Position numbers and translations under genes: made by a program
Source of the DNA: a virus
IMG/VR virus record: IMGVR_UViG_3300036979_000299
Location: 1 to 50,599 of that record
DNA: 50,599 bases
Reading direction: 5' to 3' (one strand)
In this document: positions 31,564 to 40,766 of the stretch, piece by piece
Layout: every line of letters starts with the position of its first letter
Position numbering within the stretch: the first letter of the stretch is position 1
Notes under the pieces: generated by a model
Seen by the model: only the letters and a program-made list of their open reading frames with translations
Databases searched by the model: none
What the model was told of the DNA's origin: nothing

Positions 31564-31571
31564 AGTTCACC

Positions 31572-32084
31572 TCACGGCCACTTCACCCAACACACCTCGG
31601 TCAGCTGCTGTGGACTCATGCCCCCGCCCATTCGGCAAAACCCAGACAGCGCGATGCCCACAGTCTCTCCCGAGACTGGCACGTACAGGCGGGTGTCGCC
31701 GTCCGGTACGCAACAATCCTTGCGCTCCTTGTCCGATCCCTTACCAGGGGGTCTCAGCTTGTCGCATGGTCCACCATGCCAGCAGCCCCCCCTGTTGAGG
31801 AAGGTCCACAGATTGCCCACGGTCGGTTTGTCGCCCTTGACAACTGGCCACAGCTCCGGGTGCTCCAAGGTGTACGTGAACCGGCTGCCTGCCATTTTGA
31901 TGGTCATCCGATCCACCACGGGCCAGGTGCGGATGGATTCGGGCGCGGTGTGGAACTTGGCGTCATCCCAACCAACTCGTGAATACGTGGATGGCTGCGG
32001 TTGAGGCTCCGGTGTCGGAATCGGTGTCGGCTTCGGTTGCTTCTTCGCGAACAAACTCTTGATCCAGTTCCATATCCAGTTCAT
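31572..32084 (-). CDS. Protein with Pro-rich linker and Cys-rich domain
   Basis: 170 residues. An amphipathic start (MNWIWNWIKSLFAKK) is followed by a Pro-rich linker (PTPIPTPEPQPQP) and a domain with GGCWHGGPCDKLRPPGKG and LYVPVSGETVG. That domain loosely recalls a bacterial surface family with WP...GKWHAxTWEWLRPGQ and SGE patterns (from memory, weak). Eight bases precede the next gene. Could be a lysis or surface accessory. Confidence 0.5.
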   Translation of the reverse strand: MNWIWNWIKSLFAKKQPKPTPIPTPEPQPQPSTYSRVGWDDAKFHTAPESIRTWPVVDRMTIKMAGSRFTYTLEHPELWPVVKGDKPTVGNLWTFLNRGGCWHGGPCDKLRPPGKGSDKERKDCCVPDGDTRLYVPVSGETVGIALSGFCRMGGGMSPQQLTEVCWVKWP

Positions 32085-32120
32085 ATCATTCCTCCATCCT
32101 GTTGTGTTTGGTCAGCGGCT

Positions 32121-34127
32121 TCATGGTTGGTTTGTCCAGTTGGGATACAGGTAATCATATTGAGCCTGTGCATCGCGCATGTAGACGGGCATCTTGTTGG
32201 GCACGTGGTAGAGCTTCGGCCTGTCGCCTTCTCGCTGGTCGGGTGGCAACGCATTCCACGCCGCACGGGCCGCAACGCTGTTTGACAACTGCTGATACTG
32301 CCACAAGCGCCAGTCGTTTGTGGCTATTGGCGTAACCTCGATGATCTTGGTCGCCCACTTGCCAAGCACCGGGTAAGCGTTGCTGTGGATTTCGCATAAC
32401 TTTTCAACGGCCTTCGCCATTTTCTCAAGGTGAATCATTGTGCTGATGCCACGGAAATTATCTTCGGACGTGGCAATGTGCTCGTTATCTGCCGGGCTGT
32501 GGGAGGATATCTGTGTGCGCGTTCCTGACCCACCGTCCCACACGTACACCGATGAGTTGCTGGCAGCAATATAACCAGAGCCTGTATTTATTAGCGGGGG
32601 ATGGTCCATGTTATACATACGCAGTGATCGGTCGGCCTGTATTGACAACGCCGAAACAGCAGACGCCGTATTTGTTGGCGTGACGTTGATTACAAATCCC
32701 ATGCCCTGATCGGTATCGGTCCAGTTTTCAAAACAGTTTGCGAACATGGAAGAACGAGACCCCGAAGAAAACCCGGTCGCCCCGTAACCACGAAACGCTA
32801 ATCCGCCAACCTGGTCTCCGTTCTGCAATGCCGATGGAGCGGCGTATGTCCCTTTGGCTCGTCGTTGCAGTATGTAGCCCAACTGTGAATCCGAGTAGGT
32901 TTCATTTACGATGTTGAAATTAAGATATGACGCATGGGCATTTGGAGTTGATACTACGTGTAGAGCGTTCAGGGGTAAGTTGGTTCCAATGCCCAGCAAC
33001 ATGGCCGATGAATTCGTCTTTCCAGACAACGTCGCCGCCCCCGACACGTTGAGCGTGCCCATCGCCACGATGTTCGTCCCGTGGATGGTCCCGGCGTTGG
33101 TCGCCGACTGGCCCCCAAGATTGACAGCAGCCGTCGCGCCCGTGTAGGGAACAAACGTGGCTGATGCGTGACTGGCTTGCTCAAGGCCGTTTGTAACAGC
33201 AGAAGTCACGAGACCGTTCGTAACGGACGGATAAGCCAGCCCATTCGTGATGGCTGACGTGACAAGCCCATTGGTCACGCTCGGAGTCGCCAGGCCATTG
33301 GTGATGGCTGCCGTCACCAGGCCATTAGTGATGCTGGCCCCCACCCAGTTGCTTGGATTGTTCCGTGGGTAGTACGTGGAGTCCACCCAGTTGGTTCCTT
33401 CCGTGCGATTCCATAGGCCATTAGTAGATGGAACGCTCGACGCCTGTGCCAATCCCTGTGTCATCACATTGACCACATTCGTCACATCGGGAAAAGTTGT
33501 GAACCCATTCGTGGACGGAATGCTCGATGCTTGAGCAAGACCCTGAGTCATCACGTTCACGATATTCGTCACGTCCGGGAATGTCGTGAACCCATTCGTG
33601 GTGGGGATGGCAATTACGACCCACACACCATTACTCTGAGCCCACACATCTGTTGACCCAAACCCAACATTGGTGGCTGCATTCGCTGCAATACTGTCCC
33701 AAACATTGGTTCTTCCCACCATGTACTGTACCGCATTCGAGTACAATGCCACCCACGATGAAACCGAATCCCAAGTACCCGTCTGCCCGAACACATAGGA
33801 CACTCCCCCTGAATTGGAATTGACCCAAGCCCAAGCGGAATTCCAATACCCAGTCTGCCCGATCATGTACTGCACCGCGTTGCTGTTCGCTGTCACCCAC
33901 GCGGAGGCGTTCGTACTTGAAGGTGACAGGACAACCCACGTACCATTCGACCGGGCATACACACTGGTATTGTGCGGAGCATCACCCAGTACATTCGTCC
34001 AGTTGGACACGTAGCCGGGTGTGTACCCGTCCAGCGCACCCGTGGTTGTCCGGATACCCAGCGGCCTGAACGTCTGACCCCAAGCCAGCGCGGGAACGAC
34101 CAACAAAGCCAGCAGCATCTTTTTCAT
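32121..34127 (-). CDS. Tail fibre-like protein with an N-terminal signal peptide
   Basis: 668 residues. Residues 1-20 (MKKMLLALLVVPALAWGQT) form a textbook Sec signal with an ALA cleavage context. The body has a near-duplicate 30-residue block (TNGFTTFPDVTN...) and seven TNGL/TNGLVTSAI heptads, then Ser/Thr/Gly-rich fibre-type beta sequence, ending in a helical tail. Phage fibres normally lack signal peptides. The start overlaps the previous stop (ATGA). Confidence 0.7.
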   Translation of the reverse strand: MKKMLLALLVVPALAWGQTFRPLGIRTTTGALDGYTPGYVSNWTNVLGDAPHNTSVYARSNGTWVVLSPSSTNASAWVTANSNAVQYMIGQTGYWNSAWAWVNSNSGGVSYVFGQTGTWDSVSSWVALYSNAVQYMVGRTNVWDSIAANAATNVGFGSTDVWAQSNGVWVVIAIPTTNGFTTFPDVTNIVNVMTQGLAQASSIPSTNGFTTFPDVTNVVNVMTQGLAQASSVPSTNGLWNRTEGTNWVDSTYYPRNNPSNWVGASITNGLVTAAITNGLATPSVTNGLVTSAITNGLAYPSVTNGLVTSAVTNGLEQASHASATFVPYTGATAAVNLGGQSATNAGTIHGTNIVAMGTLNVSGAATLSGKTNSSAMLLGIGTNLPLNALHVVSTPNAHASYLNFNIVNETYSDSQLGYILQRRAKGTYAAPSALQNGDQVGGLAFRGYGATGFSSGSRSSMFANCFENWTDTDQGMGFVINVTPTNTASAVSALSIQADRSLRMYNMDHPPLINTGSGYIAASNSSVYVWDGGSGTRTQISSHSPADNEHIATSEDNFRGISTMIHLEKMAKAVEKLCEIHSNAYPVLGKWATKIIEVTPIATNDWRLWQYQQLSNSVAARAAWNALPPDQREGDRPKLYHVPNKMPVYMRDAQAQYDYLYPNWTNQP

Positions 34128-34516
34128 GTGAGTGTCAACTTTCCATCTCGTATATAATACCCATTCGCCCCGCCACCCTCCAACAACAGTGACACTTTGT
34201 CCGTGGTCAAATTCGCCCCGACAGGGGGGGTCGCAGCGGCTTGGGGAGGCGGGAGTCCGAGGATCATCCAGTGGTCCATTCCGTCCGTGCCGCGCCACAC
34301 GGCGATGTCCCCCAACTTGGCTCCTTCCGTGAGCGCCTTCCCCTCATCGGTGGCTGGGTCGGCGAAGTACACATCGGGTTGAGCCCGGAGCTGGTCAATC
34401 ATCATCACCCGGAAGTTCTCCAAGCGCACAACGAGTTCCGTGACGAGGGCTCTCATCTTGTCATCCATCTCCTCGCTCAAGACATCGTTGAAAGATATGA
34501 GATCCGAGATGTTCAC
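34124..34516 (-). CDS. Hypothetical 130-residue virion-region protein (GTG start)
   Basis: Begins NISDLISFNDVLSEEMDDK, a helix, followed by beta segments (VWRGTDGMDHWMILGLP). GTGA overlap with the preceding stop fixes the start. Possible small tail or fibre-base protein. Confidence 0.6.
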   Translation of the reverse strand: MNISDLISFNDVLSEEMDDKMRALVTELVVRLENFRVMMIDQLRAQPDVYFADPATDEGKALTEGAKLGDIAVWRGTDGMDHWMILGLPPPQAAATPPVGANLTTDKVSLLLEGGGANGYYIRDGKLTLT

Positions 34517-36642
34517 GCCTGCTTGCCTTTCGCCTGAACACGATTGAATACCACGGTCAAGGAATGAAACTCGGTCGGCCCATACGACCTGTCGATGATC
34601 GACATTCCCCAGCGGGGAACGGCTTCAAGCTTGTGATCCACCTTGTTCACCAAGGTCTGTGCCTGTGTCCGATCCAAGTACCGGGTCTCGCCCATCTTCA
34701 ACTGAGAGGTGTAGCCGTACTCGAACCCACGATAGATCCGGACGAACGGTGGATCGTCTTCATTGTGGTCCACACAGCAAGCCAACACTTCCCACACCTT
34801 CTTGGGCACATCGCTGTCGCCCCAATCGAATCGCTTCGGACCCCATCGCATTTCGATGAGACCCAGGTAGAACTTGTACCCGGCTCCTGGAACGGGGTTG
34901 AAAGCCAGCGGATCGGTCCCACCCACAACGGTCTGAATCGTGATGGTATCAGCCGTGTTGGATCGGATGTAAGCCACTTGGGCGTACTCCCCGTTCGCAT
35001 CCGACACGAGCACCCACCGTCCGGACAAGTCGCCCACCAGAGGCCCCCCTGATAAGTCGATGGTCAGGGTGGTACTGGTCCCGGCAGTAAGCACCCCGGA
35101 CAACACACTCTCCGTGGGTATCCACTCGCTGTAGAGTCCGGGCGTCCAGATCCTACCCCACACCCCACCGTAACCTTGACCGATTCCCTCAGTTCCACCC
35201 AGGGTCATGCTCTCCCCAGTTGCATCGTCAATGTACCCGGAGTAGGAGCACAGGAGATCCTTCTCGAAGTTGAAGAACCAACCCCCGGTCAGCGTGTTCT
35301 GGCCGATGGCGAAGTCAATGATACGATGCGAGCCCCGGAACGTGACGAATGCGCTGAAGAGACTCTGGGTCTGATCGTAGGCACAATGCCACAGCTTGAT
35401 CAGATTCTCGTCAGTCGATAAGTGTTCCCAGATTCGGGGCACGGATTGTCCGCTGATATCAACCAGTCTCGTGCCGTCCGATTCCAGGATACATTGCCGC
35501 CGAGCATCTATGCCTCTCACCAAACTGTCCACCGCCACCAAGCTATAGTGTGACGTGACCGAATTGGTTGTGGAGATCGCCCGACGCCGGGTCTTGAACG
35601 TGTCCGTCCCAATGAGCGTGAGATCCAGGGCGTAGCACGAGGGGCTGTCCGTGAACACGAGCAGGATCGGTTGGTTGGGAACTTGCGCGATCCCCGTGAT
35701 GTCACCCTCGAACTGAATCAAGTTGAGAGCCGGGTAGGACTCAGGCTCTCCCCGCTTGCTCCATCGAAGCACGTTGCCGGGGATGTAGCACATGAACTGC
35801 TGGCCCGCGCCCGATGCTGTCCCACTGTAGTTCATGGGCACACCGGAAGCACCCAACAGTCGGAGCGTGTGAGCGTCCACGTACTCACAGTAGTACGTCC
35901 CCGAGTTCCCAATACCTCCAGTCGAATCACCCAACAGCTTGAACGTCCACGAGTCGATGCCATCGTAGAAGATGTCAGCCCCCGCACTCACCAGGGGGGA
36001 GCCCGGTGTGACCGAGCATGTCACCCCTGACCCGATGGAGAAGTTGCCGCCGATGAAGATGTAGCTGCTGGCGGAAATGGCGTAGCGGTAGGCGGGCGGC
36101 TCGTAGTTGTCCTGCTCCACAGCCAGCCCGAGAAGATTGTCCGACGTGGTATCGCTCACCGTGACTGTCGCTGCCCCGGAGAAGTCCGCTTGGCCCGAGT
36201 AGTAGAATGGACCCACCACAGCCTCAGCCTGAGTGGATGCCCCCAGCGAGCGATAGATCAGCGCGGTCGTGATCCCATCTTGATTCGGATTGGTGACTAC
36301 AATCTGTCTCCCTGTTCCCACCTGCAATGTGGAAACGGATGTGGAAGGATTCCCCCGGATCATGTCCGATGATCCATCTGTCGCCGGGGTGGGACGGTTG
36401 TACAGAGTGGAAGCGTACACGGCCACCCACGCATACCACTTGCCCGTGGTGAGCCCTCCCGCGATCACTCCACCCAACGTGGGCACGGTGGCTTGCGGAA
36501 TCCCCAGCAGTTCCATCTGGAGATTCGAGTTGATTCGACGCGGTTTGTTGAGACCATTGAAGACCACATAGCGGTTCATCAGACGATCACCCGCCACACA
36601 GTCTTTCGTCACACCCTGCATTGTTCCGACAAAGATTTCCAT
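34513..36642 (-). CDS. Putative tail nozzle / tail tubular B-like protein
   Basis: 709 residues, beta-rich throughout. It contains RWSKRGEPESYP, propeller-like repeats (ILLVFTDSPSCYALDL) and an FDFAIGQ-type stretch. Size and position near the adaptor protein fit the nozzle (gp12-type) of podovirus tails, though a motif-level match is not certain. AAGGAGG lies six bases before the start. Confidence 0.6.
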   Translation of the reverse strand: MEIFVGTMQGVTKDCVAGDRLMNRYVVFNGLNKPRRINSNLQMELLGIPQATVPTLGGVIAGGLTTGKWYAWVAVYASTLYNRPTPATDGSSDMIRGNPSTSVSTLQVGTGRQIVVTNPNQDGITTALIYRSLGASTQAEAVVGPFYYSGQADFSGAATVTVSDTTSDNLLGLAVEQDNYEPPAYRYAISASSYIFIGGNFSIGSGVTCSVTPGSPLVSAGADIFYDGIDSWTFKLLGDSTGGIGNSGTYYCEYVDAHTLRLLGASGVPMNYSGTASGAGQQFMCYIPGNVLRWSKRGEPESYPALNLIQFEGDITGIAQVPNQPILLVFTDSPSCYALDLTLIGTDTFKTRRRAISTTNSVTSHYSLVAVDSLVRGIDARRQCILESDGTRLVDISGQSVPRIWEHLSTDENLIKLWHCAYDQTQSLFSAFVTFRGSHRIIDFAIGQNTLTGGWFFNFEKDLLCSYSGYIDDATGESMTLGGTEGIGQGYGGVWGRIWTPGLYSEWIPTESVLSGVLTAGTSTTLTIDLSGGPLVGDLSGRWVLVSDANGEYAQVAYIRSNTADTITIQTVVGGTDPLAFNPVPGAGYKFYLGLIEMRWGPKRFDWGDSDVPKKVWEVLACCVDHNEDDPPFVRIYRGFEYGYTSQLKMGETRYLDRTQAQTLVNKVDHKLEAVPRWGMSIIDRSYGPTEFHSLTVVFNRVQAKGKQA

Positions 36643-36651
36643 TGTTCCTCC

Positions 36652-37653
36652 TTACCAAACACTGGGACCAAATGTGAACGTGATGGTTGTTCCGCCCTGT
36701 GAAACAGACACCGGCCCTCCGCTTGGATACCCGATGGAATTTACTGTCGCTGTCACAGGTACGACCGGACCATTGACTCCGATACTGTTGGACATGAATG
36801 CCGTATAATGCCCGTCGTAATACCGATAGAGGAAAACCTTTCCCGACAATGGAGCCCACGTGTAACTCCACTTATCATAGTTCGGTCCGCCACCGCCAGA
36901 GTTGTAACTCATGGTTTGATTGCCGATTCCATTATCGGCCACCATCTTCACAGTCCCGGTATACTTGGGTGAAACCAGTACGGATACCGGGAGCGTTTTT
37001 GGTGTGACACCTCCAACAATCGTTTCATCAACTTGAATCACTCCGCTGTACGAATCCGCCACTACCCCTGTTGGATCAAGTGTCACCACTGCATTGTCAG
37101 TGGCACCATACGCCAATATTCCCGTGGCTGGAGCGAGCGAGAACTTCGAGGTGATATCACCTCCGACAGGTCCAGTAACAGAAAACGCTTTTGCCCAAGT
37201 CAATGTGGACAGAGCATCCCCCACGTTCTTCACAATCATGTTCGCCGTCTGAGGCAGCGTCGCTCCCACAGTCGTTGAGAAACTGAGCGTCCCGGTCAGG
37301 CTGATGATCGGCCTTCTCTGCAAGATATCGACCGTCAGATTCACGACATCGGAATCCACGGCCACACCACCTGTGGCATCCCGGTAGTACGTCAACCCGA
37401 TCACAGCCGTGTAGGGGGAAGATGCTGCTACCATATTCGTTGTGTCCACAGTCACGATAACGAGAGCGCCATCCGAGTTGGCTATTGGGCCTATCCTGAC
37501 TCCAGATATCACCGGATAAGTGAACCCATGCAGGGCGTATGTAAGCGCGGCGCTGGACCCGGCTGGCCACGCGGAAGGTCCGGCTATGCTCACAGAAACA
37601 TAAGCATTAATCCCACCCACATTCGTCAGAGTCGTATATGCGGAAGCGATCAT
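36652..37653 (-). CDS. Ig-like surface protein
   Basis: 333 residues of beta sequence rich in Gly, Ser, Thr and Val. At least two Ig/BACON-like segments are apparent, including SLTGTLSFSTTVGATLPQTANM. A GGGG hinge (NSGGGGPNYDKW) comes before the last domain. Probably a virion surface or host-attachment accessory. Confidence 0.6.
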   Translation of the reverse strand: MIASAYTTLTNVGGINAYVSVSIAGPSAWPAGSSAALTYALHGFTYPVISGVRIGPIANSDGALVIVTVDTTNMVAASSPYTAVIGLTYYRDATGGVAVDSDVVNLTVDILQRRPIISLTGTLSFSTTVGATLPQTANMIVKNVGDALSTLTWAKAFSVTGPVGGDITSKFSLAPATGILAYGATDNAVVTLDPTGVVADSYSGVIQVDETIVGGVTPKTLPVSVLVSPKYTGTVKMVADNGIGNQTMSYNSGGGGPNYDKWSYTWAPLSGKVFLYRYYDGHYTAFMSNSIGVNGPVVPVTATVNSIGYPSGGPVSVSQGGTTITFTFGPSVW

Positions 37654-38909
37654 TCACCCTCATACGCTGTAATGGTTAGTGCCAACGGAACGACTGTGAT
37701 GTCCAACTCACCCAACTTCAACGACACGTTCAGAGACGCTGTGATCGGCAACCCATTCGGATTCTTCACGACATTCCCGTACACGTCCACCACAGTGAAC
37801 AGAATAGTGCCGGACACCAAAACCACACCGCTTAACCCGGTGGAATCGAACGCCAAGTCCAGAGGCATGTGGATACCATTCCACATGCCTCCAAAGAAAG
37901 TGTCCCCACTGTCCAGCCTAATTCCCTGTGGCACGATATTCACGTCTCCAGTAATCACCTTCAACCACGAGGCGGAGAAAGATACCCGGATGTTGTAGAG
38001 AATGTTCCCACCCAACCCCAGATCGTTTGTCCAAACCTCGATCCGCTTCATCGTGATCTGCGACTGATCGGGAGGACTGTTGAACTCGGTGTTCGGAGAA
38101 GCGAACAACGCCATGACCACGGGTTCTCCCCCGGTCTGTCCTTGTGGACCTACGGGATCAGGTGGCGGATACGGAGGCGGTGGCCACCACTTGGGATCTT
38201 TCGGTGGGTCCAACGGCGGAGGCGGCGGAGGCGGTGGAGGCGGCGGTGGTGGAGGCGGAGGAGGAGGCGGAGGACCAGGATCAAGTATGAATATCCACTC
38301 TCCCCCTGCGTCAGCTTCCACAACCTCACTCGGAACAGAAATCAAATTGACGGTGTATGCGGGTATGGTGGCTCTGACTTGCCATGTGTACGTTCCGGTA
38401 GTCAACCCAGTCACCAACCTAGATGTGCTGCTCCCAGTACTGATCCAACTCCCGCTCTTACCGGGACCGCTCAAGCTGTATTCATAAGTCGCCGGGATCT
38501 GAGTAGTGCCATCCAATCCACCCCACCGACAAAACGATTGCCACCTCAGAGTCACGTCCATGTTTGCGACCTTATACGTCGTGCTGTCAGGGGGGAATAT
38601 CTTCCCGAAGATGGCCATCCCCGGAAACATCAGTCCACTGGGAATCGGGTTTGGGTTTGGAGAGATGGTGATTCTTCCACCCGCCTGTCGGAAGATCCCA
38701 GCGCGATCACGAAAGCGGAGCCCGGTCAGCGTCCACACCGGCCCACCCAGACTCCCCGTGCAGCACAGCAGCTTCCCCGGAATGCGCTTGAGGATGGTTG
38801 CCGGATTGTCAGTGCAGCCGTGGATCTCATCGACAAGAGATCCCATCTTGCCGACTTCCTTCACGCCGCCGAAGACGTGATACAATTCAAGTTCTTCTTC
38901 TGTTCTCAT
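37650..38909 (-). CDS. Multidomain surface protein with polyproline hinge
   Basis: 419 residues. The N-terminal 70 residues are related to the neighbouring 116-residue protein (both carry RIPGK...TGSLGG.V.TLT.L.F). A fibronectin-III-like part (YTWQVRATIPAY) follows, then 20 consecutive prolines and further Pro-rich blocks, then a beta-rich C-terminal domain. The prolines use mixed CCT, CCG and CCA codons. Likely a virion or appendage protein with a rigid linker. Confidence 0.65.
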   Translation of the reverse strand: MRTEEELELYHVFGGVKEVGKMGSLVDEIHGCTDNPATILKRIPGKLLCCTGSLGGPVWTLTGLRFRDRAGIFRQAGGRITISPNPNPIPSGLMFPGMAIFGKIFPPDSTTYKVANMDVTLRWQSFCRWGGLDGTTQIPATYEYSLSGPGKSGSWISTGSSTSRLVTGLTTGTYTWQVRATIPAYTVNLISVPSEVVEADAGGEWIFILDPGPPPPPPPPPPPPPPPPPPPPLDPPKDPKWWPPPPYPPPDPVGPQGQTGGEPVVMALFASPNTEFNSPPDQSQITMKRIEVWTNDLGLGGNILYNIRVSFSASWLKVITGDVNIVPQGIRLDSGDTFFGGMWNGIHMPLDLAFDSTGLSGVVLVSGTILFTVVDVYGNVVKNPNGLPITASLNVSLKLGELDITVVPLALTITAYEGE

Positions 38910-39256
38910 TCCAGTATGAACCGATCCGTGGGTGGCAAAGTCTGATCGTAAGTCAGCGGGGCTCGAAGCACATCCGTCTCGGTCTCGCTCACCCAAGTTC
39001 CACAGCGATTGAGAACCACATGGGAGATCCCCCTGAAAGAGAGCTGAGTCAGCGTGAGCACCGTGCCCCCTAGCGAGCCCGTGGAGGCCATGACCTTTCC
39101 GGGGATGCGTCTGATGTTTCCACGATCCGAAGGCTGTCCACCGTGTAACCAGGGTACCAGGGTAGAGTCCAAGTTGAGTTCGTCCACGGCTTGATTGACA
39201 CCGCGAAAGAACCCTACTTCGTATGGAGATTCCTCGACACGCCTTTGGTTACTCAT
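38906..39256 (-). CDS. 116-residue protein related to its neighbour's N-terminus
   Basis: Shares GNIRRIPGKVMASTGSLGGTVLTLTQLSF with the N-terminal domain of the 419-residue protein next door. Probably a small structural domain copied by tandem duplication. ATGA overlaps join both genes. Confidence 0.65.
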   Translation of the reverse strand: MSNQRRVEESPYEVGFFRGVNQAVDELNLDSTLVPWLHGGQPSDRGNIRRIPGKVMASTGSLGGTVLTLTQLSFRGISHVVLNRCGTWVSETETDVLRAPLTYDQTLPPTDRFILE

Positions 39257-40233
39257 CTGAAACGACCGACACCCGAGCGAGAGCCACGGGTGATGAATAT
39301 GCCTCTCACACCCGTCTGTCTGCCAGACACGGAACCAATCGTCAGGTCACTTACCAGGGTCTGACTCTTGTTCCGTCGCTTCTGAATACCTTCAGCTCTC
39401 GACATGGCCCTGCCCCAGAACTGCCGGGCAACATCCATGTTGTGATGCCACTCCAAAGCCACGGACCCCGCCATGTAGGCGATGGCCTCGCCCATGTTGG
39501 GCAGCTCAGGGACATCGGTGTCGTTGTAGAGTCGTTTCGGTTTCGCTGAGTAGCGAATAGAGAAAGCGGATGCGTCCGTGGCAGGGGGGATGCCATACAC
39601 GATGAACTGTTGAGTCTCGGACGGACGCACCCGCATGGTGAAGGAGCCCGATGGCCCTCGATACTCGGTCAGCAAATTGAACCCCACACCCGGAACGAAC
39701 GACCCGGCTTCGATCTGGTATCCGTAGTCACCAGGATCGACCATGTCGTTCAGGTCATGCGCGGAGTTGTTGGAATCGGAATAAGGATCGAACCTGACCC
39801 AATAGTCCTGAGATAGGACCGTATCAACGGATGACGTCTGAGCGGCTTTAAGGCCGTTTGTCAGAACCACGTTTTGAATTTGGGTCAGGTCCGCTCCCAC
39901 GATTCCAGACCAGTCATAGAATCGTACAGTGCCAAGATTCCCTGTTCGTCTCTCATACTTAAGCCGCATGGTCTCGTCCGGAACAGGGTCCAACCGGCGA
40001 GTCCCATACATGAGTCCAATCTCCGTGCCGTTGTAGTCATAGGGCAAGGGATAGAACTGCTGGTTAGCCACCGCACCGATAGTCACGGTCTTGGTGAGGG
40101 ATGGAAGGACATACGCTTCCGCGATCCGCTCCCACCCCTGGTTGATCCAGCGATCCCGGAGGGGAGTCATCTCGTCAAGGCGGGCGGTGCGGATCAGGTC
40201 ATCGAACTCTTGTCGGATTCGGTAAAGCTGCAT
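39253..40233 (-). CDS. Head-tail adaptor / tail tubular A-like protein
   Basis: 326 residues. The N-terminus (IRQEFDDLIRTARLDE.. WINQGWERIAEAY) is a helical adaptor-type opening; the central QFYPLPYDYNGTEIGLMYG and later VALEWHHNMDVARQFWG match podovirus tail adaptor (gp11-type) proteins as I recall them. It would sit between portal and nozzle. Confidence 0.65.
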   Translation of the reverse strand: MQLYRIRQEFDDLIRTARLDEMTPLRDRWINQGWERIAEAYVLPSLTKTVTIGAVANQQFYPLPYDYNGTEIGLMYGTRRLDPVPDETMRLKYERRTGNLGTVRFYDWSGIVGADLTQIQNVVLTNGLKAAQTSSVDTVLSQDYWVRFDPYSDSNNSAHDLNDMVDPGDYGYQIEAGSFVPGVGFNLLTEYRGPSGSFTMRVRPSETQQFIVYGIPPATDASAFSIRYSAKPKRLYNDTDVPELPNMGEAIAYMAGSVALEWHHNMDVARQFWGRAMSRAEGIQKRRNKSQTLVSDLTIGSVSGRQTGVRGIFITRGSRSGVGRFR

Positions 40234-40240
40234 GTGCTCC

Positions 40241-40471
40241 TCAAGGAACCATCGGTCCCATGTTAGCCAGCAAGGCTTGAAGCTGCTGGTCTACGTTGTC
40301 CAACATCGGTTCGAGAATTTCGTCCCCGTAGTTTTTCCTCGCCTCGTGCAGATAGCAGCCCTTGCACAGCCTCTCCCCCCGATAGTAGACGCCGGGAGGA
40401 ACCATCACGATGTCACTGCATCGGTCGCATGTTCCCCGCTGCTTCTCGTAACCGAAGGGAGGGCGCGGCAT
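40241..40471 (-). CDS. Small zinc-finger protein
   Basis: 76 residues with CDRCSD and LCKGCYLHE, a two-CxxC zinc finger, then an acidic helix. It follows the adaptor gene by seven bases. Role unknown. Confidence 0.65.
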   Translation of the reverse strand: MPRPPFGYEKQRGTCDRCSDIVMVPPGVYYRGERLCKGCYLHEARKNYGDEILEPMLDNVDQQLQALLANMGPMVP

Positions 40472-40480
40472 GTCGGACTC

Positions 40481-40708
40481 CTATCGCTTGAGACTGGCCA
40501 GCTTGGTCTTGCTCCCATACGTGGACTCGAACGTATGCTTCAGCTTGCGACCCGAGGCCGCGTGACCGCGAGACTTGGCCGGTGTGGCCCAGCCCTTCTG
40601 ACTTGAACCTGATCCTGATTTCACTGGAGCCTCCTGATGCCTGTTGTTGAGTGTGCCCGTTACGCCCTTCTCTCCCATCGCCGTCCGAAGAATCGGTGTG
40701 ATCGCCAT
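40481..40708 (-). CDS. Basic 75-residue protein
   Basis: Begins MAITPILRTAMGEKG and is Lys/Ser/Gly-rich thereafter (WATPAKSRGHAASGRKLKH). The start is set by GGGGGAG six bases upstream; that site is part of a hairpin. Possibly a DNA-binding or minor virion protein. A frame start at 40723 is an alternative. Confidence 0.55.
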   Translation of the reverse strand: MAITPILRTAMGEKGVTGTLNNRHQEAPVKSGSGSSQKGWATPAKSRGHAASGRKLKHTFESTYGSKTKLASLKR

Positions 40709-40714
40709 GTGATT

Positions 40715-40732
40715 CTCCCCCATCAGGGGGAG
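40715..40732. repeat. Hairpin CTCCCCC-atca-GGGGGAG over a ribosome site
   Basis: Seven-base perfect stem whose right side, on the bottom strand, is the ribosome site of the 75-residue gene. Folding would block its translation. Confidence 0.65.
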
Positions 40733-40766
40733 GCCCGGTCATCTCTGACCGAGCCTCCTCGATTGA

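Noticed and set aside
38080-38487. + strand frame with a long polyglycine run
   Set aside because: It is the complement of the 20-proline hinge in the real bottom-strand gene.
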